DNA of 64,000 nt from Spirochaeta isovalerica (GTDB taxonomy: Bacteria; Spirochaetota; Spirochaetia; DSM-2461): the NCBI RefSeq assembly GCF_014207565.1, contig NZ_JACHGJ010000008.1:124001-188000 (forward strand), read 5' to 3'. How positions within the stretch are numbered: the first letter of the stretch is position 1; the number at the start of each line of letters is the position of its first letter. A program made the position numbers and the translations under genes. This document shows, in pieces, positions 8,771-16,670 of this stretch. The notes under the pieces are model-generated. The model worked only from the letters and a program-made list of their open reading frames with translations, was not told where the DNA came from and did not search any database.

Positions 8771-8853
8771 GGGTATGGCCTGTCTATTTTAACTAATAAA
8801 CACCATACCCTCCTGACTGCAGTGCGGTTTTTTATAAAAGGCCGCCCAAGGAG
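8771..8853 (+). promoter_or_regulatory. Expression platform of the cobalamin riboswitch
   Basis: GGGTATGG at 8771-8778 is perfectly complementary to CCATACCC at 8803-8810. Next, GCGG at 8824-8827 can pair with CCGC at 8842-8845 around a T-run, just before the AAGGAG ribosome site at 8848-8853. Together these can form alternative structures that hide the ribosome site or end transcription. The exact mechanism is inference. Confidence 0.5.
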
Positions 8854-8860
8854 AAACAAC

Positions 8861-9742
8861 ATGAAGAAAGCATCGATCTGGTTTATTTTACTGATGACCA
8901 CGACGCTCTGGGCCGGAGGATCCCGGGAAAAAACGACAGAAGCGGAAACTCCGGTTCAATCCTATCCTCAGAGAATCATTTCCCTGTCACCTTCCACAAC
9001 CGAAACCCTTTTCGCCATTGGCGCGGGCGACCAGGTCGTGGGAGTGACAAGCTACTGCAACTACCCGGCAGAGGCGGCGACACGGGAGATCATCGGCGGA
9101 TTCTCCCCCAAGACTATCAGTATCGAAACAATAATCAGTCTCAATCCCGATCTGGTTATCGCCGGAGTTTCAGCCCATCAGCCCATTGCCGATACCCTTA
9201 AGGAAGCGGGAATTCCCGTTTTGTCCATTGAACCCAAATCAGTCGATGACGTTCGCTCGGTAATCGAAGAACTGGGAATGATAACCGGCCATGAGGAGCA
9301 GGGAAAAGCTCTTTCAGAAGAAATCGAAGAGAGAATAGAGGCCGTTCAGCAGAAACTGTCAAAGCTCGATGGCGACAGACTCCGGGTTTTCTACGAAGTG
9401 TGGGACGCGCCGCTCATGACAGCCGGACCGGAATCCTTCACGGGGCAGATGATAAGCTATGCCGGCGGTAACAATATCTTTACCGATGTGGAAGGAGACT
9501 ATCCCCAGGTCAGCTCGGAAGAACTGGTAAGCCGCAACCCCCAGGCCATCATCGCATCGGAAACACATGGAGATAAACTCAACTCCGAAGCTCTAAGGGA
9601 AAGAGAAGGATGGGATGCGATTGATGCCTATATCAACGACAGAATCATACTTCTCGACGGGGATATCGTATCTCGCCCCGGCCCGAGAATGATAGAGGCG
9701 ATCGAAATGATGGCCGAAGCCCTGTACCCGGAACTGTTCTGA
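8861..9742 (+). CDS. btuF: Cobalamin ABC transporter, periplasmic binding protein
   Basis: A 293-residue helical-backbone metal/vitamin receptor. A signal peptide occupies about residues 1-19 (hydrophobic ASIWFILLMTTTLWA, then GGSREK); no lipobox Cys is seen, so cleavage by signal peptidase I or retention is possible. Family markers are RIISLSPSTTETLFAIGAGD, YEVWDAPLMTAGPESFTGQM and YPQVSSEELVSRNP, which match BtuF. The frame is open upstream through the riboswitch, but the ATG at 8861 follows AAGGAG and starts the signal peptide. Binds B12 and delivers it to BtuCD. The riboswitch supports cobalamin rather than heme or siderophore as ligand. Confidence 0.9.
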   Translation: MKKASIWFILLMTTTLWAGGSREKTTEAETPVQSYPQRIISLSPSTTETLFAIGAGDQVVGVTSYCNYPAEAATREIIGGFSPKTISIETIISLNPDLVIAGVSAHQPIADTLKEAGIPVLSIEPKSVDDVRSVIEELGMITGHEEQGKALSEEIEERIEAVQQKLSKLDGDRLRVFYEVWDAPLMTAGPESFTGQMISYAGGNNIFTDVEGDYPQVSSEELVSRNPQAIIASETHGDKLNSEALREREGWDAIDAYINDRIILLDGDIVSRPGPRMIEAIEMMAEALYPELF

Positions 9743-9743
9743 T

Positions 9744-10754
9744 ATGAAACCGAGCCGGTATGTTCTGTCAATCAGCGTCCTTCTCTTACTGGTTCTGATC
9801 CTGGCCATTTTCTGCGTGGGAGCCGGAGCCGTATCCATCTCACCGGGAGAGGTTTTCAAAGTCCTCACCGGTGCGGTCAAAGAGGGAACCGATTACATAA
9901 TCGTCATGAACTTCCGGCTGCCCCGGGTCATTCTGGCAGCGCTTATCGGCGGCGGTCTGGCTGCTGCCGGCGCCGCATTCCAGGGAATGTTCCGCAACCC
10001 CCTGGCCGATCCCTTCGTCGTCGGGGCTTCAGGCGGCGCGGCTCTTGGAGCCACCATGGCCATTGCCTTCGGTTTGTCCATACAGATAGGCCCGTTCAAC
10101 TCCGTGCCGGTCGCGGCTTTCATCGGTTCGATCGGAGCTGTTTTTCTCGTCTATCTTATAGCGGAATCGGGGGAAAGCACTTCCACCGTCTCTCTTCTTC
10201 TGGCCGGAACGGCTCTCAGCACCATTTTGAGTTCTGCCGTTTCGCTGATTATGCTCTTGTCCGACAAGACGCTCCATGAAACCTATACCTGGCTTCTGGG
10301 AGGGTTATCGGGCAGAAGCTGGACAGATCTGACAGGAACGGCTCCTTTTATACTTTTGGGATGTCTGGCGCTCTGGCTCCTCTCCCGACCTCTCGATGCT
10401 CTGGCCAGCGGAGAGAAAACGGCCAGGAGTCTGGGACTGCCCATCAAGCGGACCAGAGCTCTCATCGTTCTTATGGCATCACTGACCACCGCAGCTTCTG
10501 TCGCTGCCGGCGGCATAATCGGATTCGTGGGCCTGGTCGCCCCTCATATGGCGAGGCTCTTTTTCGGATCATCTCACAGGCAGCTTATCCCCGCCAGCAT
10601 GCTGACGGGGGCCCTGCTGCTGATGGCGGCCGATGTCATTGCCCGTACGGCCGTGGCTCCCATGGAGCTTCCGGCGGGAATTATTACATCGGTAACGGGG
10701 GGAGCGTTTTTTCTCTACCTCCTGAAAACCAGAAAGGGAGAACTAAGAGGCTGA
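9744..10754 (+). CDS. btuC: Cobalamin ABC transporter permease (FecCD family)
   Basis: A 336-residue polytopic inner-membrane permease of the FecCD/BtuC family, expected to have about ten transmembrane helices. Typical stretches are NFRLPRVILAALIGGGLAAAG, FRNPLADPFVVGASGGAALG and GFVGLVAPHMARLFFG, which includes the loop that contacts the ATPase. It starts one base after the btuF stop and ends one base before the ATPase start, so the three genes form one transcription and assembly unit. Forms a homodimeric channel with two ATPase subunits. Confidence 0.92.
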   Translation: MKPSRYVLSISVLLLLVLILAIFCVGAGAVSISPGEVFKVLTGAVKEGTDYIIVMNFRLPRVILAALIGGGLAAAGAAFQGMFRNPLADPFVVGASGGAALGATMAIAFGLSIQIGPFNSVPVAAFIGSIGAVFLVYLIAESGESTSTVSLLLAGTALSTILSSAVSLIMLLSDKTLHETYTWLLGGLSGRSWTDLTGTAPFILLGCLALWLLSRPLDALASGEKTARSLGLPIKRTRALIVLMASLTTAASVAAGGIIGFVGLVAPHMARLFFGSSHRQLIPASMLTGALLLMAADVIARTAVAPMELPAGIITSVTGGAFFLYLLKTRKGELRG

Positions 10755-10755
10755 T

Positions 10756-11565
10756 ATGAAAAGACTGGAAACGGAAAACCTGGATTGCGGTTACAGCGGA
10801 CGGAATGTTCTGGAAAACATAAATCTTCACATTACCCCCGGTTCCATCCTGGGACTGATCGGACCGAACGGAGCGGGTAAAAGCACGCTGCTTAACACTC
10901 TGGCCCGTATGATAAAGCCTAAAAAGGGGAAAGTCATTCTGGCATCGAAAGACCTCTGGAAGATTTCCTCCCGGGAAGCCGCTTCGACAATGGCTTTCAC
11001 GCCTCAGGATTCGGGAAGCGCATTACCGCTTACCATAAGACAGTTTGTCGCACTCGGCCGGGCTCCCCACCGGGGCTGGCTTCTTCCTTTTTCCTGCGAA
11101 GACCGGGATATTGTGGAGGATGCCCTTGAAAAAACCGGTCTCTCCGATCTGGCTGAACGCTGCATAACCGAATTGTCCGGAGGGGAACAGCAGCGCGCCG
11201 CCCTGGCCCGGGTACTGGCACAGGAACCGGAAGTCCTTCTTCTCGATGAACCGACATCCCACCTGGATATAAAATATCAGACGGAAATCCTCGATCTGGT
11301 GGCCAATCTGGCTCATGACAGAGGGATATCCGTTATTATCAGCATACACGATCTTAACACGGCGGCGCTCTATTCCGATCATCTGGCTCTCGTGGGAAAA
11401 GGCGGCATAGCTTCTTACGGAACTCCTGCTGATGTGCTGAAGGAAGAAATCATTTCCGAGGTATACGACATACCGGTTATTGTAACCAGTCACCCTCTGT
11501 TCGGAACGCCAATGGTTATGCCAGGCGCAAAAAGCAGGGCTGGTCAGAAGATTATCAATCTTTAG
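10756..11565 (+). CDS. btuD: Cobalamin ABC transporter ATP-binding protein
   Basis: A 269-residue ABC ATPase. The Walker A motif GPNGAGKST is near residue 37, the signature ELSGGEQQRAALARVLAQ near 137, the Walker B LLLDEPTSHLD near 160, and the switch His in IISIHDLNTAALYSD near 195. It belongs to the FepC/BtuD group, consistent with its FecCD permease. Last gene of the riboswitch-controlled operon; the next gene is convergent 26 nt away. Confidence 0.92.
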   Translation: MKRLETENLDCGYSGRNVLENINLHITPGSILGLIGPNGAGKSTLLNTLARMIKPKKGKVILASKDLWKISSREAASTMAFTPQDSGSALPLTIRQFVALGRAPHRGWLLPFSCEDRDIVEDALEKTGLSDLAERCITELSGGEQQRAALARVLAQEPEVLLLDEPTSHLDIKYQTEILDLVANLAHDRGISVIISIHDLNTAALYSDHLALVGKGGIASYGTPADVLKEEIISEVYDIPVIVTSHPLFGTPMVMPGAKSRAGQKIINL

Positions 11566-11591
11566 AATCGGTTCTTCCGCTTACACACGAC

Positions 11592-12332
11592 TCATCTGTA
11601 TTTATTCAGGATTGCTTCCACCGTCCCGTCTTCCATCATCTGACTCATGACCTTCTCAAAGGATTCAAGCCAATCGACTTTTGATGATTTTCTGGAAAAT
11701 GCGAGAAAAAGATCTGTTGAAAAACCAGGTTTGAAACCGGTTAATTCCAGCCTGTCTCAGTAACCGAAGCGGGCGATATCGTAAGCCATGTTGGGATTTG
11801 TCCCCACAGCGAGTTCCAGACGGCCGAGAGCCAGCATATCGAGAATCTGCTTTTCAGATTTGAGATAGACTTTATTCAGGGATTCATCGGAATTAAAAGG
11901 TTCGAAATAGACCGAATCTCTGGAAAGCCCGATGGATTTATCGGCAAGATCGCCATACTCTCCAACAGAAGCCCCGGAACCTGTATGAGTGTAAAAAACC
12001 GGTTCTACCGATGTATAGGAAACAGGGACGTAAGATGCATATTCAGCTCTCTCTTCTGAATAGGCAAATCCTATGATTAAATCCGATCTTCCGGATTTAA
12101 TCTCCTCAAGCGCTCTTGCCCAGGGACAGAATTCAACTTCTATTGTTATATCGAGTCGTCTTTCCAGTTCATTGATAATATCGATATCGATACCGCAGTC
12201 ATCGCAGTCTCCTGGATTTTGGGAAATACGGAAAGGGGGCCATATCTCAGAGACAAGTGTGAAAGTAGTATTTTCAGCTCCAATCGGTATTATACTGAGA
12301 AAAAAGAGAATTATTCTTACAAGACGAACCAT
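11592..12332 (-). pseudogene. SBP_bac_3-type solute-binding protein interrupted by an in-frame TGA
   Basis: The 5' part encodes a signal peptide (VRLVRIILFFLSIIPIGA) and a family-3 binding domain: SEIWPPFRISQN, GIDIDIINELERRLDI, WARALEEIKSGRSDLIIGF. It stops at a TGA (11757-11759) after ...YDIARFGY, codon 192. The same frame then continues for 54 codons with DRLELTGFKPGFSTDLFLAF and ends ...GTVEAILNKYR before TGA at 11592-11594, exactly the tail expected of the family. The whole would be about 246 residues. One CGA-to-TGA change would explain it (ARFGY-R-DRLEL). Promoter and ribosome site look intact, so the decay is recent, or the stop is a sequencing error or is read through. Confidence 0.8.
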
Positions 12333-12352
12333 TGAGCTACCCTTCTCTAATT

Positions 12353-12381
12353 ATTATACCTGATTGTGTAATAAATCAAAT
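12353..12381 (-). promoter_or_regulatory. Promoter of the interrupted binding-protein gene
   Basis: On the minus strand a perfect TATAAT (+ strand ATTATA, 12353-12358) lies about 20 nt before the ATG. A weak ATTTGA/TTTGAT -35 is at 16-17 nt. AAGGG precedes the ATG by seven bases. Confidence 0.5.
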
Positions 12382-12419
12382 ATGGGAGTTTTTTCCAACG
12401 GAATCATATCAGCTCAATT

Positions 12420-12453
12420 CCGGGGTTGTTTTATTGATTCCAGGCAACCCCGG
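12420..12453. repeat. 9-bp inverted repeat between GNAT and binding-protein genes
   Basis: CCGGGGTTG at 12420-12428 and CAACCCCGG at 12445-12453 form a perfect 9-bp stem with a 16-nt loop. It follows the acetyltransferase stop on the minus strand but lacks a U-run there, so it is at best a non-canonical terminator. The rest of the 12333-12474 gap holds only the promoter listed above. Confidence 0.4.
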
Positions 12454-12474
12454 GAGTTGTGGAGAGGTTAAATT

Positions 12475-13026
12475 CTACCAGTATTCGGGTTTCTTTAGCT
12501 CTTCCACACAATAGGTCCGGCCGGATATAGGATGAAGCTGATTACCCAGTAATGATTGAGCCAGCCATCCTTCGGGATAGGATAGTTTTAAAGGCGCCTT
12601 GATGATGTCTTCTGTTATCTTTTGAAATCCGACTTTTGAGTAAAAATTGATATCTCCGTAGGTAACAACTATTTCAATTCCCTCTTCCTTTAGTTTTCCA
12701 AGACCGTAGCGGATCAACTTCTGACCGATTCCCTGCCCCTGAAAATCGGTATGAACGGCCACCGGAGCCATAATAAAAGCCCTGGTGCCGTTGTCGAAGG
12801 CCAAACGTGAAAAGAAGATGCCCCCTACGATTTTCTGATCATCCATCGCCACAAAACCATAGAGATCTTCACTTTTTGTAGAAGTCATAAAATCGTAAGT
12901 CAAATCACCGATTAAGCGACCTTCACTCTCTCCTTCCGAATCTGTAAAGGTTTTAACAAACATTTCCCTGATTTCTTCAATCTGTTCCGAAGTGTAAATA
13001 GAAAAGTCCACGGATTCCCCCTTCAT
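12475..13026 (-). CDS. GNAT family N-acetyltransferase
   Basis: A 183-residue acyltransferase of the GNAT superfamily. The acetyl-CoA site is plain: MAPVAVHTDFQGQGIGQKLI near residues 90-110 (motif A, Q/RxxGxG/A), followed by GLGKLKEEGIEIVVTYGDINFYSKVGFQ, where the YxxxGF ending is the usual motif B. This subtype (YhbS-like) often acts on small molecules or proteins, but the substrate cannot be deduced. Cytoplasmic. Located between glmS and a binding protein, all on the minus strand; co-transcription with glmS (29 nt gap) is likely. GlmS makes glucosamine-6-phosphate, but the key residues of GNA1 are not recognisable here. Confidence 0.82.
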   Translation of the reverse strand: MKGESVDFSIYTSEQIEEIREMFVKTFTDSEGESEGRLIGDLTYDFMTSTKSEDLYGFVAMDDQKIVGGIFFSRLAFDNGTRAFIMAPVAVHTDFQGQGIGQKLIRYGLGKLKEEGIEIVVTYGDINFYSKVGFQKITEDIIKAPLKLSYPEGWLAQSLLGNQLHPISGRTYCVEELKKPEYW

Positions 13027-13055
13027 ATAAGACCCTTACCTATGCTACAGGAAAC

Positions 13056-14885
13056 CTACTCCACCGTTACCGATTTTGCCAGGTTCCGGGGCTGATCGAT
13101 ATCCCGGCCCAGAGCCAGAGCCGTGTAGTAGCCGAGCAGCTGACAGGGGACAATTGTCAGAAGAGGAGAAATGGCTTCATCCGATCCGGGAACGATAAAG
13201 ATTTCATCGGCAAGATTTTCCAGATTGCTGTCTTTATAATTGGAAATAACAAAGACCTTGCCGCCCCGGGCTTTCACTTCCTGAATGTTGCTGATTGTCT
13301 TTTCCTGATAATCGCCGCTTGTACAGATGAATACGGAGGGCATTTCCTCGGAGATTAAGGCCAGCGGACCGTGTTTGAGCGATCCCGCGCTGTAAGCCTC
13401 CGCATGGATATAGCTGACTTCCTTCATTTTCAAAGCCGCTTCAAGGGCTACGGGATAGTTGATACCCCTACCCAGATAGAGTATGGATTGATAATCTTTG
13501 AGCTTTTCCGCCATATTCCGGAGCTCCGATCCCCGATCGAGGATATCCTGGATCTTTCCGGGAAGCGCTTTCAGCTCGGCAACCAGTTCGCGACCTCTGG
13601 ACAGAGAGATATCCCTGGACCGTCCGATCATCAGAGCCATGAGTATGAGAACCGTCACCTGATTCGAAAAAGCCTTTGTGCTGGCTACAGAGATCTCCGA
13701 TCCCGCATGAATATACACTCCGCCATCGGTCATTCTGGCCAGAGTCGAACCGACAGTGTTGACAAGCCCGACGACCCGTCCGCCTTTCTGCTGGATTTCC
13801 TGTATGGCCGCGATAGTATCTCTGGTTTCGCCGGACTGGCTTACGGCAACAAAAAGAGTGTCTTTATCGACAATGGGGTTCATTCCACACATTTCAGAAG
13901 CATCGGAGACTTCTACAGGAATGCGAGCCAGATCCTCTATAATGAACTTGCCAAGCTCACCGGCATAGTAAGCCGTCCCCATGGCGATGATATGGATTTT
14001 TTTGATATCGAAGAAATCCCGTTTCTCCAGATTGAGTCCCGCGAGAAGAGCCGAACCGAAGTCAGGAAGAAGACGTCCGCCTCGCCCCATGGCTCGGAAA
14101 ACCGATTCAGGCTGTTCATGAATTTCCTTCAGGAGATAATGAGGATATCCCTCTTTCGTATGGTTTTCCGAAGCGACTTCCAGCTGTTCCACATCTCTGT
14201 CAATTTCCAGATTCTGGCTGTTGATGATCCTGTATCCCTTCGGATTGAGGATAACCATCTCCCCGTCATCGACAAATACGGCATGCTGGGTGTAACCGGC
14301 GAAGGCCATGGCATCGGAAGCCAGGAACATTTCATCCTTTCCGATTCCGATAACGAGGGGACTGCCGTTTCTCGCGGCGATAATAAGATCGGGATGATCT
14401 CTGAAGAGGAAAAGAAGACCATAGGTTCCGTTGATCATGGAAATGGCTTTGGAAACCGCCTGTTCAGGACCCAGATCAAGATATTTCTCCACCAGATGGG
14501 CAACGACTTCCGAGTCTGTCTCGCTTTTAAAAACATTACCTTCGGCAATAAGTTTCTCTTTCAGTCCGGCATAGTTGTCTATGATACCGTTATGGACGAC
14601 GATAACCTCTTCCTTCGGTCCTGTATGGGGGTGGGCATTTTCCTGCGTGACGCCGCCATGGGTTGCCCATCGGGTGTGGGCTATACCGATTTTGGCGGTC
14701 AGATTATCTGTCAGCTGTTTCTCGAGCATGGCGAGTTTGCCTTTCTCTTTTATGACTTTGACTTTTTTTCTGTGAACGATACCGATTCCCGATGAATCGT
14801 ATCCTCTGTATTCGAGCTGCTTAAGCCCCTGCATAAGAACGGGAACCGCGTCCCTTTCTCCCAGATAACCGACTATTCCGCACAT
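13056..14885 (-). CDS. glmS: Glutamine--fructose-6-phosphate aminotransferase (isomerizing)
   Basis: A 609-residue enzyme making glucosamine-6-phosphate from fructose-6-phosphate and glutamine, the first step to UDP-GlcNAc for peptidoglycan. It begins MCGIVGYLGERDAVPVLMQGL with the N-terminal nucleophile Cys2. Residues 1-220 are the class II glutaminase (HTRWATHG, HNGIIDNY), followed by two SIS isomerase domains (AVSQSGETRDTIAAI near 350, SYIHAEAYSAGSLKHGPLAL near 480) and the C-terminal DQPRNLAKSVTVE. Full length for the family. GGAGAAC lies before the ATG. No glmS ribozyme is recognisable in the 36-nt leader. Confidence 0.96.
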   Translation of the reverse strand: MCGIVGYLGERDAVPVLMQGLKQLEYRGYDSSGIGIVHRKKVKVIKEKGKLAMLEKQLTDNLTAKIGIAHTRWATHGGVTQENAHPHTGPKEEVIVVHNGIIDNYAGLKEKLIAEGNVFKSETDSEVVAHLVEKYLDLGPEQAVSKAISMINGTYGLLFLFRDHPDLIIAARNGSPLVIGIGKDEMFLASDAMAFAGYTQHAVFVDDGEMVILNPKGYRIINSQNLEIDRDVEQLEVASENHTKEGYPHYLLKEIHEQPESVFRAMGRGGRLLPDFGSALLAGLNLEKRDFFDIKKIHIIAMGTAYYAGELGKFIIEDLARIPVEVSDASEMCGMNPIVDKDTLFVAVSQSGETRDTIAAIQEIQQKGGRVVGLVNTVGSTLARMTDGGVYIHAGSEISVASTKAFSNQVTVLILMALMIGRSRDISLSRGRELVAELKALPGKIQDILDRGSELRNMAEKLKDYQSILYLGRGINYPVALEAALKMKEVSYIHAEAYSAGSLKHGPLALISEEMPSVFICTSGDYQEKTISNIQEVKARGGKVFVISNYKDSNLENLADEIFIVPGSDEAISPLLTIVPCQLLGYYTALALGRDIDQPRNLAKSVTVE

Positions 14886-14921
14886 AATGTTCTCCTTTTC
14901 GCTGTTTCCCGGATCTTCAAT

Positions 14922-15194
14922 TTATCCGTAAATGACCCTTCTTATCTGTCTCAGACTCATTTGAGGGCCGGCAAATGGTCTGGATTGAAGCTCCCTCTGA
15001 ATCTTTCTGTATATTTCCTCATTTCTCAGTCCCCGCTTCTGAAGCTGTCGATGACGCTGGACTATGAACTCCTGCGGAGCTTTGAGAAAGTATTCTCCCA
15101 GATCATCGAGAAGATGACTGAGAAGAGATTCGTCTATGGGATAAGATGAAAGCAGATATTGCCTGAATGATTCTTCAAGTTCCATTTTTGCCAT
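14922..15194 (-). CDS. Small conserved hypothetical protein upstream of glmS
   Basis: About 90 residues from the ATG at 15194: MAKMELEESFRQYLLSSY, then a helical Arg/Gln-rich protein ending MSLRQIRRVIYG. No domain recognised; no signal peptide or membrane helix. The frame is open to a TTG at 15263, but the sequence just upstream of 15194 reads TATACAATA like a -10 box, so a short or absent leader is possible and the start is uncertain (MELEES three codons on is the alternative). It lies 36 nt before glmS on the same strand. Confidence 0.5.
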   Translation of the reverse strand: MAKMELEESFRQYLLSSYPIDESLLSHLLDDLGEYFLKAPQEFIVQRHRQLQKRGLRNEEIYRKIQRELQSRPFAGPQMSLRQIRRVIYG

Positions 15195-15350
15195 TATTGT
15201 ATATATAGCCCTATTTAAAACATTTTTCCATAAAAAGCACCGAAATCGGGTATTAAATAGCAAATATTTACCCGAATTAGGGCAGATTATATATCTTTTC
15301 CAGCTAAAATTTCATTTAGAGAATTATTTATTTAGCATATGCACAAACAT

Positions 15351-15379
15351 TTGACCATCGGGTCTGCCTGTGTTAGGTT
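15351..15379 (+). promoter_or_regulatory. Putative promoter of the PNPOx-fold gene
   Basis: TTGACC and TAGGTT with a 17-nt spacer, 26 nt before the start codon. It lies in the AT-rich divergent gap 15195-15405, which also contains the imperfect inverted repeat CGGGTA...TACCCG (15247-15274). Confidence 0.45.
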
Positions 15380-15405
15380 CAGAAAGAAACATAAAGGAGT
15401 TTACT

Positions 15406-15783
15406 ATGGCCAAATTACCCCGTACGGTTATCGATGCCTGGGACAGAATGGATGGTCCCGTCATATTTACGACAGTGGACAGCAAAGGGAAACCCAATGC
15501 CATTTATGCCACATGCGTTTCACGCTATGGCGAAGACCGGCTGATCGTGGCAGATAATTATTTTGCAAAAACGAGAGACAATATCCTGGAGGGATCAACC
15601 GGTTCAATTCTCTTTATCACCGAAGATAAAAAGGCTTATCAGATAAAGGGCTCAGTGGAATACCACAAAGAAGGACCGGTTTTTGAAGACATGAAAAAAT
15701 GGAATCCGGAAAAACATCCCGGACACGCTGCCGCCGCCTTGAAAGTGGAAGAAGTCTATTCGGGCAGTGAAAAACTTCTGTAA
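15406..15783 (+). CDS. Pyridoxamine 5'-phosphate oxidase-fold flavoprotein
   Basis: A 125-residue single-domain split-barrel protein. GPVIFTTVDSKGKPNAIYAT near the N-terminus, DNYFAKTRDNILEGSTGSIL, and KAYQIKGSVEYHKEGPVFEDM are the FMN-binding split-barrel pattern of the pyridoxamine-phosphate-oxidase-like superfamily. The short length and lack of PLP-specific residues suggest a general flavin- or F420-type reductase or heme-related protein rather than PdxH. AAAGGAG precedes the ATG. It is a monocistronic gene facing the peroxiredoxin and shares a bidirectional terminator with it; a link to oxidative stress is only inferred from the location. Confidence 0.78.
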   Translation: MAKLPRTVIDAWDRMDGPVIFTTVDSKGKPNAIYATCVSRYGEDRLIVADNYFAKTRDNILEGSTGSILFITEDKKAYQIKGSVEYHKEGPVFEDMKKWNPEKHPGHAAAALKVEEVYSGSEKLL

Positions 15784-15784
15784 A

Positions 15785-15820
15785 AAGAAGAACCGCCTTT
15801 TTCAGGCGGTTCCCTTCATC
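15785..15820. terminator. Bidirectional rho-independent terminator
   Basis: GAACCGCC (15790-15797) and GGCGGTTC (15805-15812) form a perfect 8-bp stem. AAAAAGAA lies on the left and TCCCTTCATCT on the right, so it is strongest for the minus-strand peroxiredoxin and usable for the plus-strand gene. Confidence 0.8.
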
Positions 15821-15836
15821 TATCTGACTGATATGA

Positions 15837-16484
15837 TTACAGATCCCTGTAGCAGAACCACCAGTCATAGCCTTCGTACTTCTTCAGTCTTTCTGCCGCA
15901 TCCTTCTGATTGTTGGGCGGAGGAATAATCACTTTATCCTGGATAAGATCGTTTTCAGGCCAGTTCGCCGGTACGGCCACTCCGTTGTTATCAGAAACCT
16001 GGAGAGCTTTGACGGCACGGACGATTTCATCCATATTTCTTCCGATCTCCTGGGGATAATAGATAGTCAGTCTGACTTTACCTTCCGGGTCGATGACGAA
16101 TACGGCGCGGACTGTGTTGGTTCCTTTTCCGGGATGGAGAAGCCCCAGTTTATTGGCTATGGTATCGTTGGCGGCAATAACGGGATAGGTTATCTCCACA
16201 TCCAGTTTTTCCTTGATCCACTCAACCCATTTGATATGGCTGAAGATCTGGTCCACTGACATCCCGATCAGTTCAACACCCATTTTGCTCAGCTCTTCCG
16301 CTTTTCTCTGGAAACCGACAAACTCGGTCGTACAGACAGGAGTAAAATCGGCGGGATGGCTGAAGAGGACAAACCATTTCCCTTTATAGTCTCCGGGCAG
16401 ATTTTTAGGCCCGTGAGTTGTCGCTACTGTCATTTCGGGAAAGGCATCTCCCAGCAAAGGCATGTTAATTGTTTTTTCTTCCAT
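15837..16484 (-). CDS. Peroxiredoxin, Prx6 (1-Cys type) subfamily
   Basis: A 215-residue thiol peroxidase reducing H2O2, organic peroxides or peroxynitrite. The peroxidatic Cys51 is in [17 protein letters not shown]; the Arg of the active site lies in [18 protein letters not shown]. The C-terminal arm continues with [17 protein letters not shown], the extension typical of Prx6, and ends in WWFCYRDL, where Cys211 could act as resolving Cys as in archaeal relatives. CAAGGAG precedes the ATG. A sigma-54 promoter reads into this gene and the divergent neighbour encodes a sigma-54 activator, so its expression is probably signal-induced. Confidence 0.92.
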   Translation of the reverse strand: MEEKTINMPLLGDAFPEMTVATTHGPKNLPGDYKGKWFVLFSHPADFTPVCTTEFVGFQRKAEELSKMGVELIGMSVDQIFSHIKWVEWIKEKLDVEITYPVIAANDTIANKLGLLHPGKGTNTVRAVFVIDPEGKVRLTIYYPQEIGRNMDEIVRAVKALQVSDNNGVAVPANWPENDLIQDKVIIPPPNNQKDAAERLKKYEGYDWWFCYRDL

Positions 16485-16528
16485 TTTTGTTCTCCTTGGT
16501 AATTTTCAATTTCATATACATCTCATAT

Positions 16529-16544
16529 TGCAAAGGGCATGCCA
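16529..16544 (-). promoter_or_regulatory. Sigma-54 (-24/-12) promoter of the peroxiredoxin gene
   Basis: On the minus strand the sequence is TGGCAT-N5-TTGCA, differing from the TGGCAC-N5-TTGC consensus at one base, with the invariant GG and GC exactly 10 nt apart. Predicted transcription start is near 16518, about 34 nt before the ATG. No competing sigma-70 promoter is evident. Confidence 0.82.
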
Positions 16545-16606
16545 ACTTTATTAGGCAGACAAAAACCTTAAGCTGATGCACAACAGTTCATTATATTTAC
16601 AAAACA

Positions 16607-16657
16607 ACGATATATCGGTTATGATTGTAACGAAATATCGGTCTGACGATATTTCGT
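16607..16657. promoter_or_regulatory. Three palindromic activator boxes (enhancer) between prx and its activator
   Basis: Three near-identical 10-bp palindromic boxes of form CGAWATWTCG: 16608-16617 (CGATATATCG), 16631-16640 (CGAAATATCG) and 16647-16656 (CGATATTTCG). The last two form a perfect 11-bp inverted repeat with a 6-nt spacer. They lie about 65-115 nt upstream of the sigma-54 promoter, the usual distance for an enhancer-binding protein. The third abuts the ribosome site of the activator gene, implying autorepression. Confidence 0.75.
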
Positions 16658-16670
16658 GGAGGTTAGTCTC

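Noticed and set aside
8654-8860. N-terminal extension of BtuF through the riboswitch
   Set aside because: The extension is the folded RNA leader; AAGGAG and the signal peptide fix the start at 8861.
11700-11760. Selenocysteine decoding of the TGA in the binding-protein gene
   Set aside because: The family has no Cys at this position, no convincing bacterial SECIS hairpin with the right apical loop was seen, and Arg (CGA) is the simple ancestral codon.
13371-14795. A 474-codon open frame on the plus strand opposite glmS
   Set aside because: It mirrors a certain glmS gene, has no ribosome site and its composition is that of an antisense shadow.
14886-14921. glmS ribozyme in the glmS leader
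   Set aside because: The 36-nt gap is too short and has none of the ribozyme core motifs.
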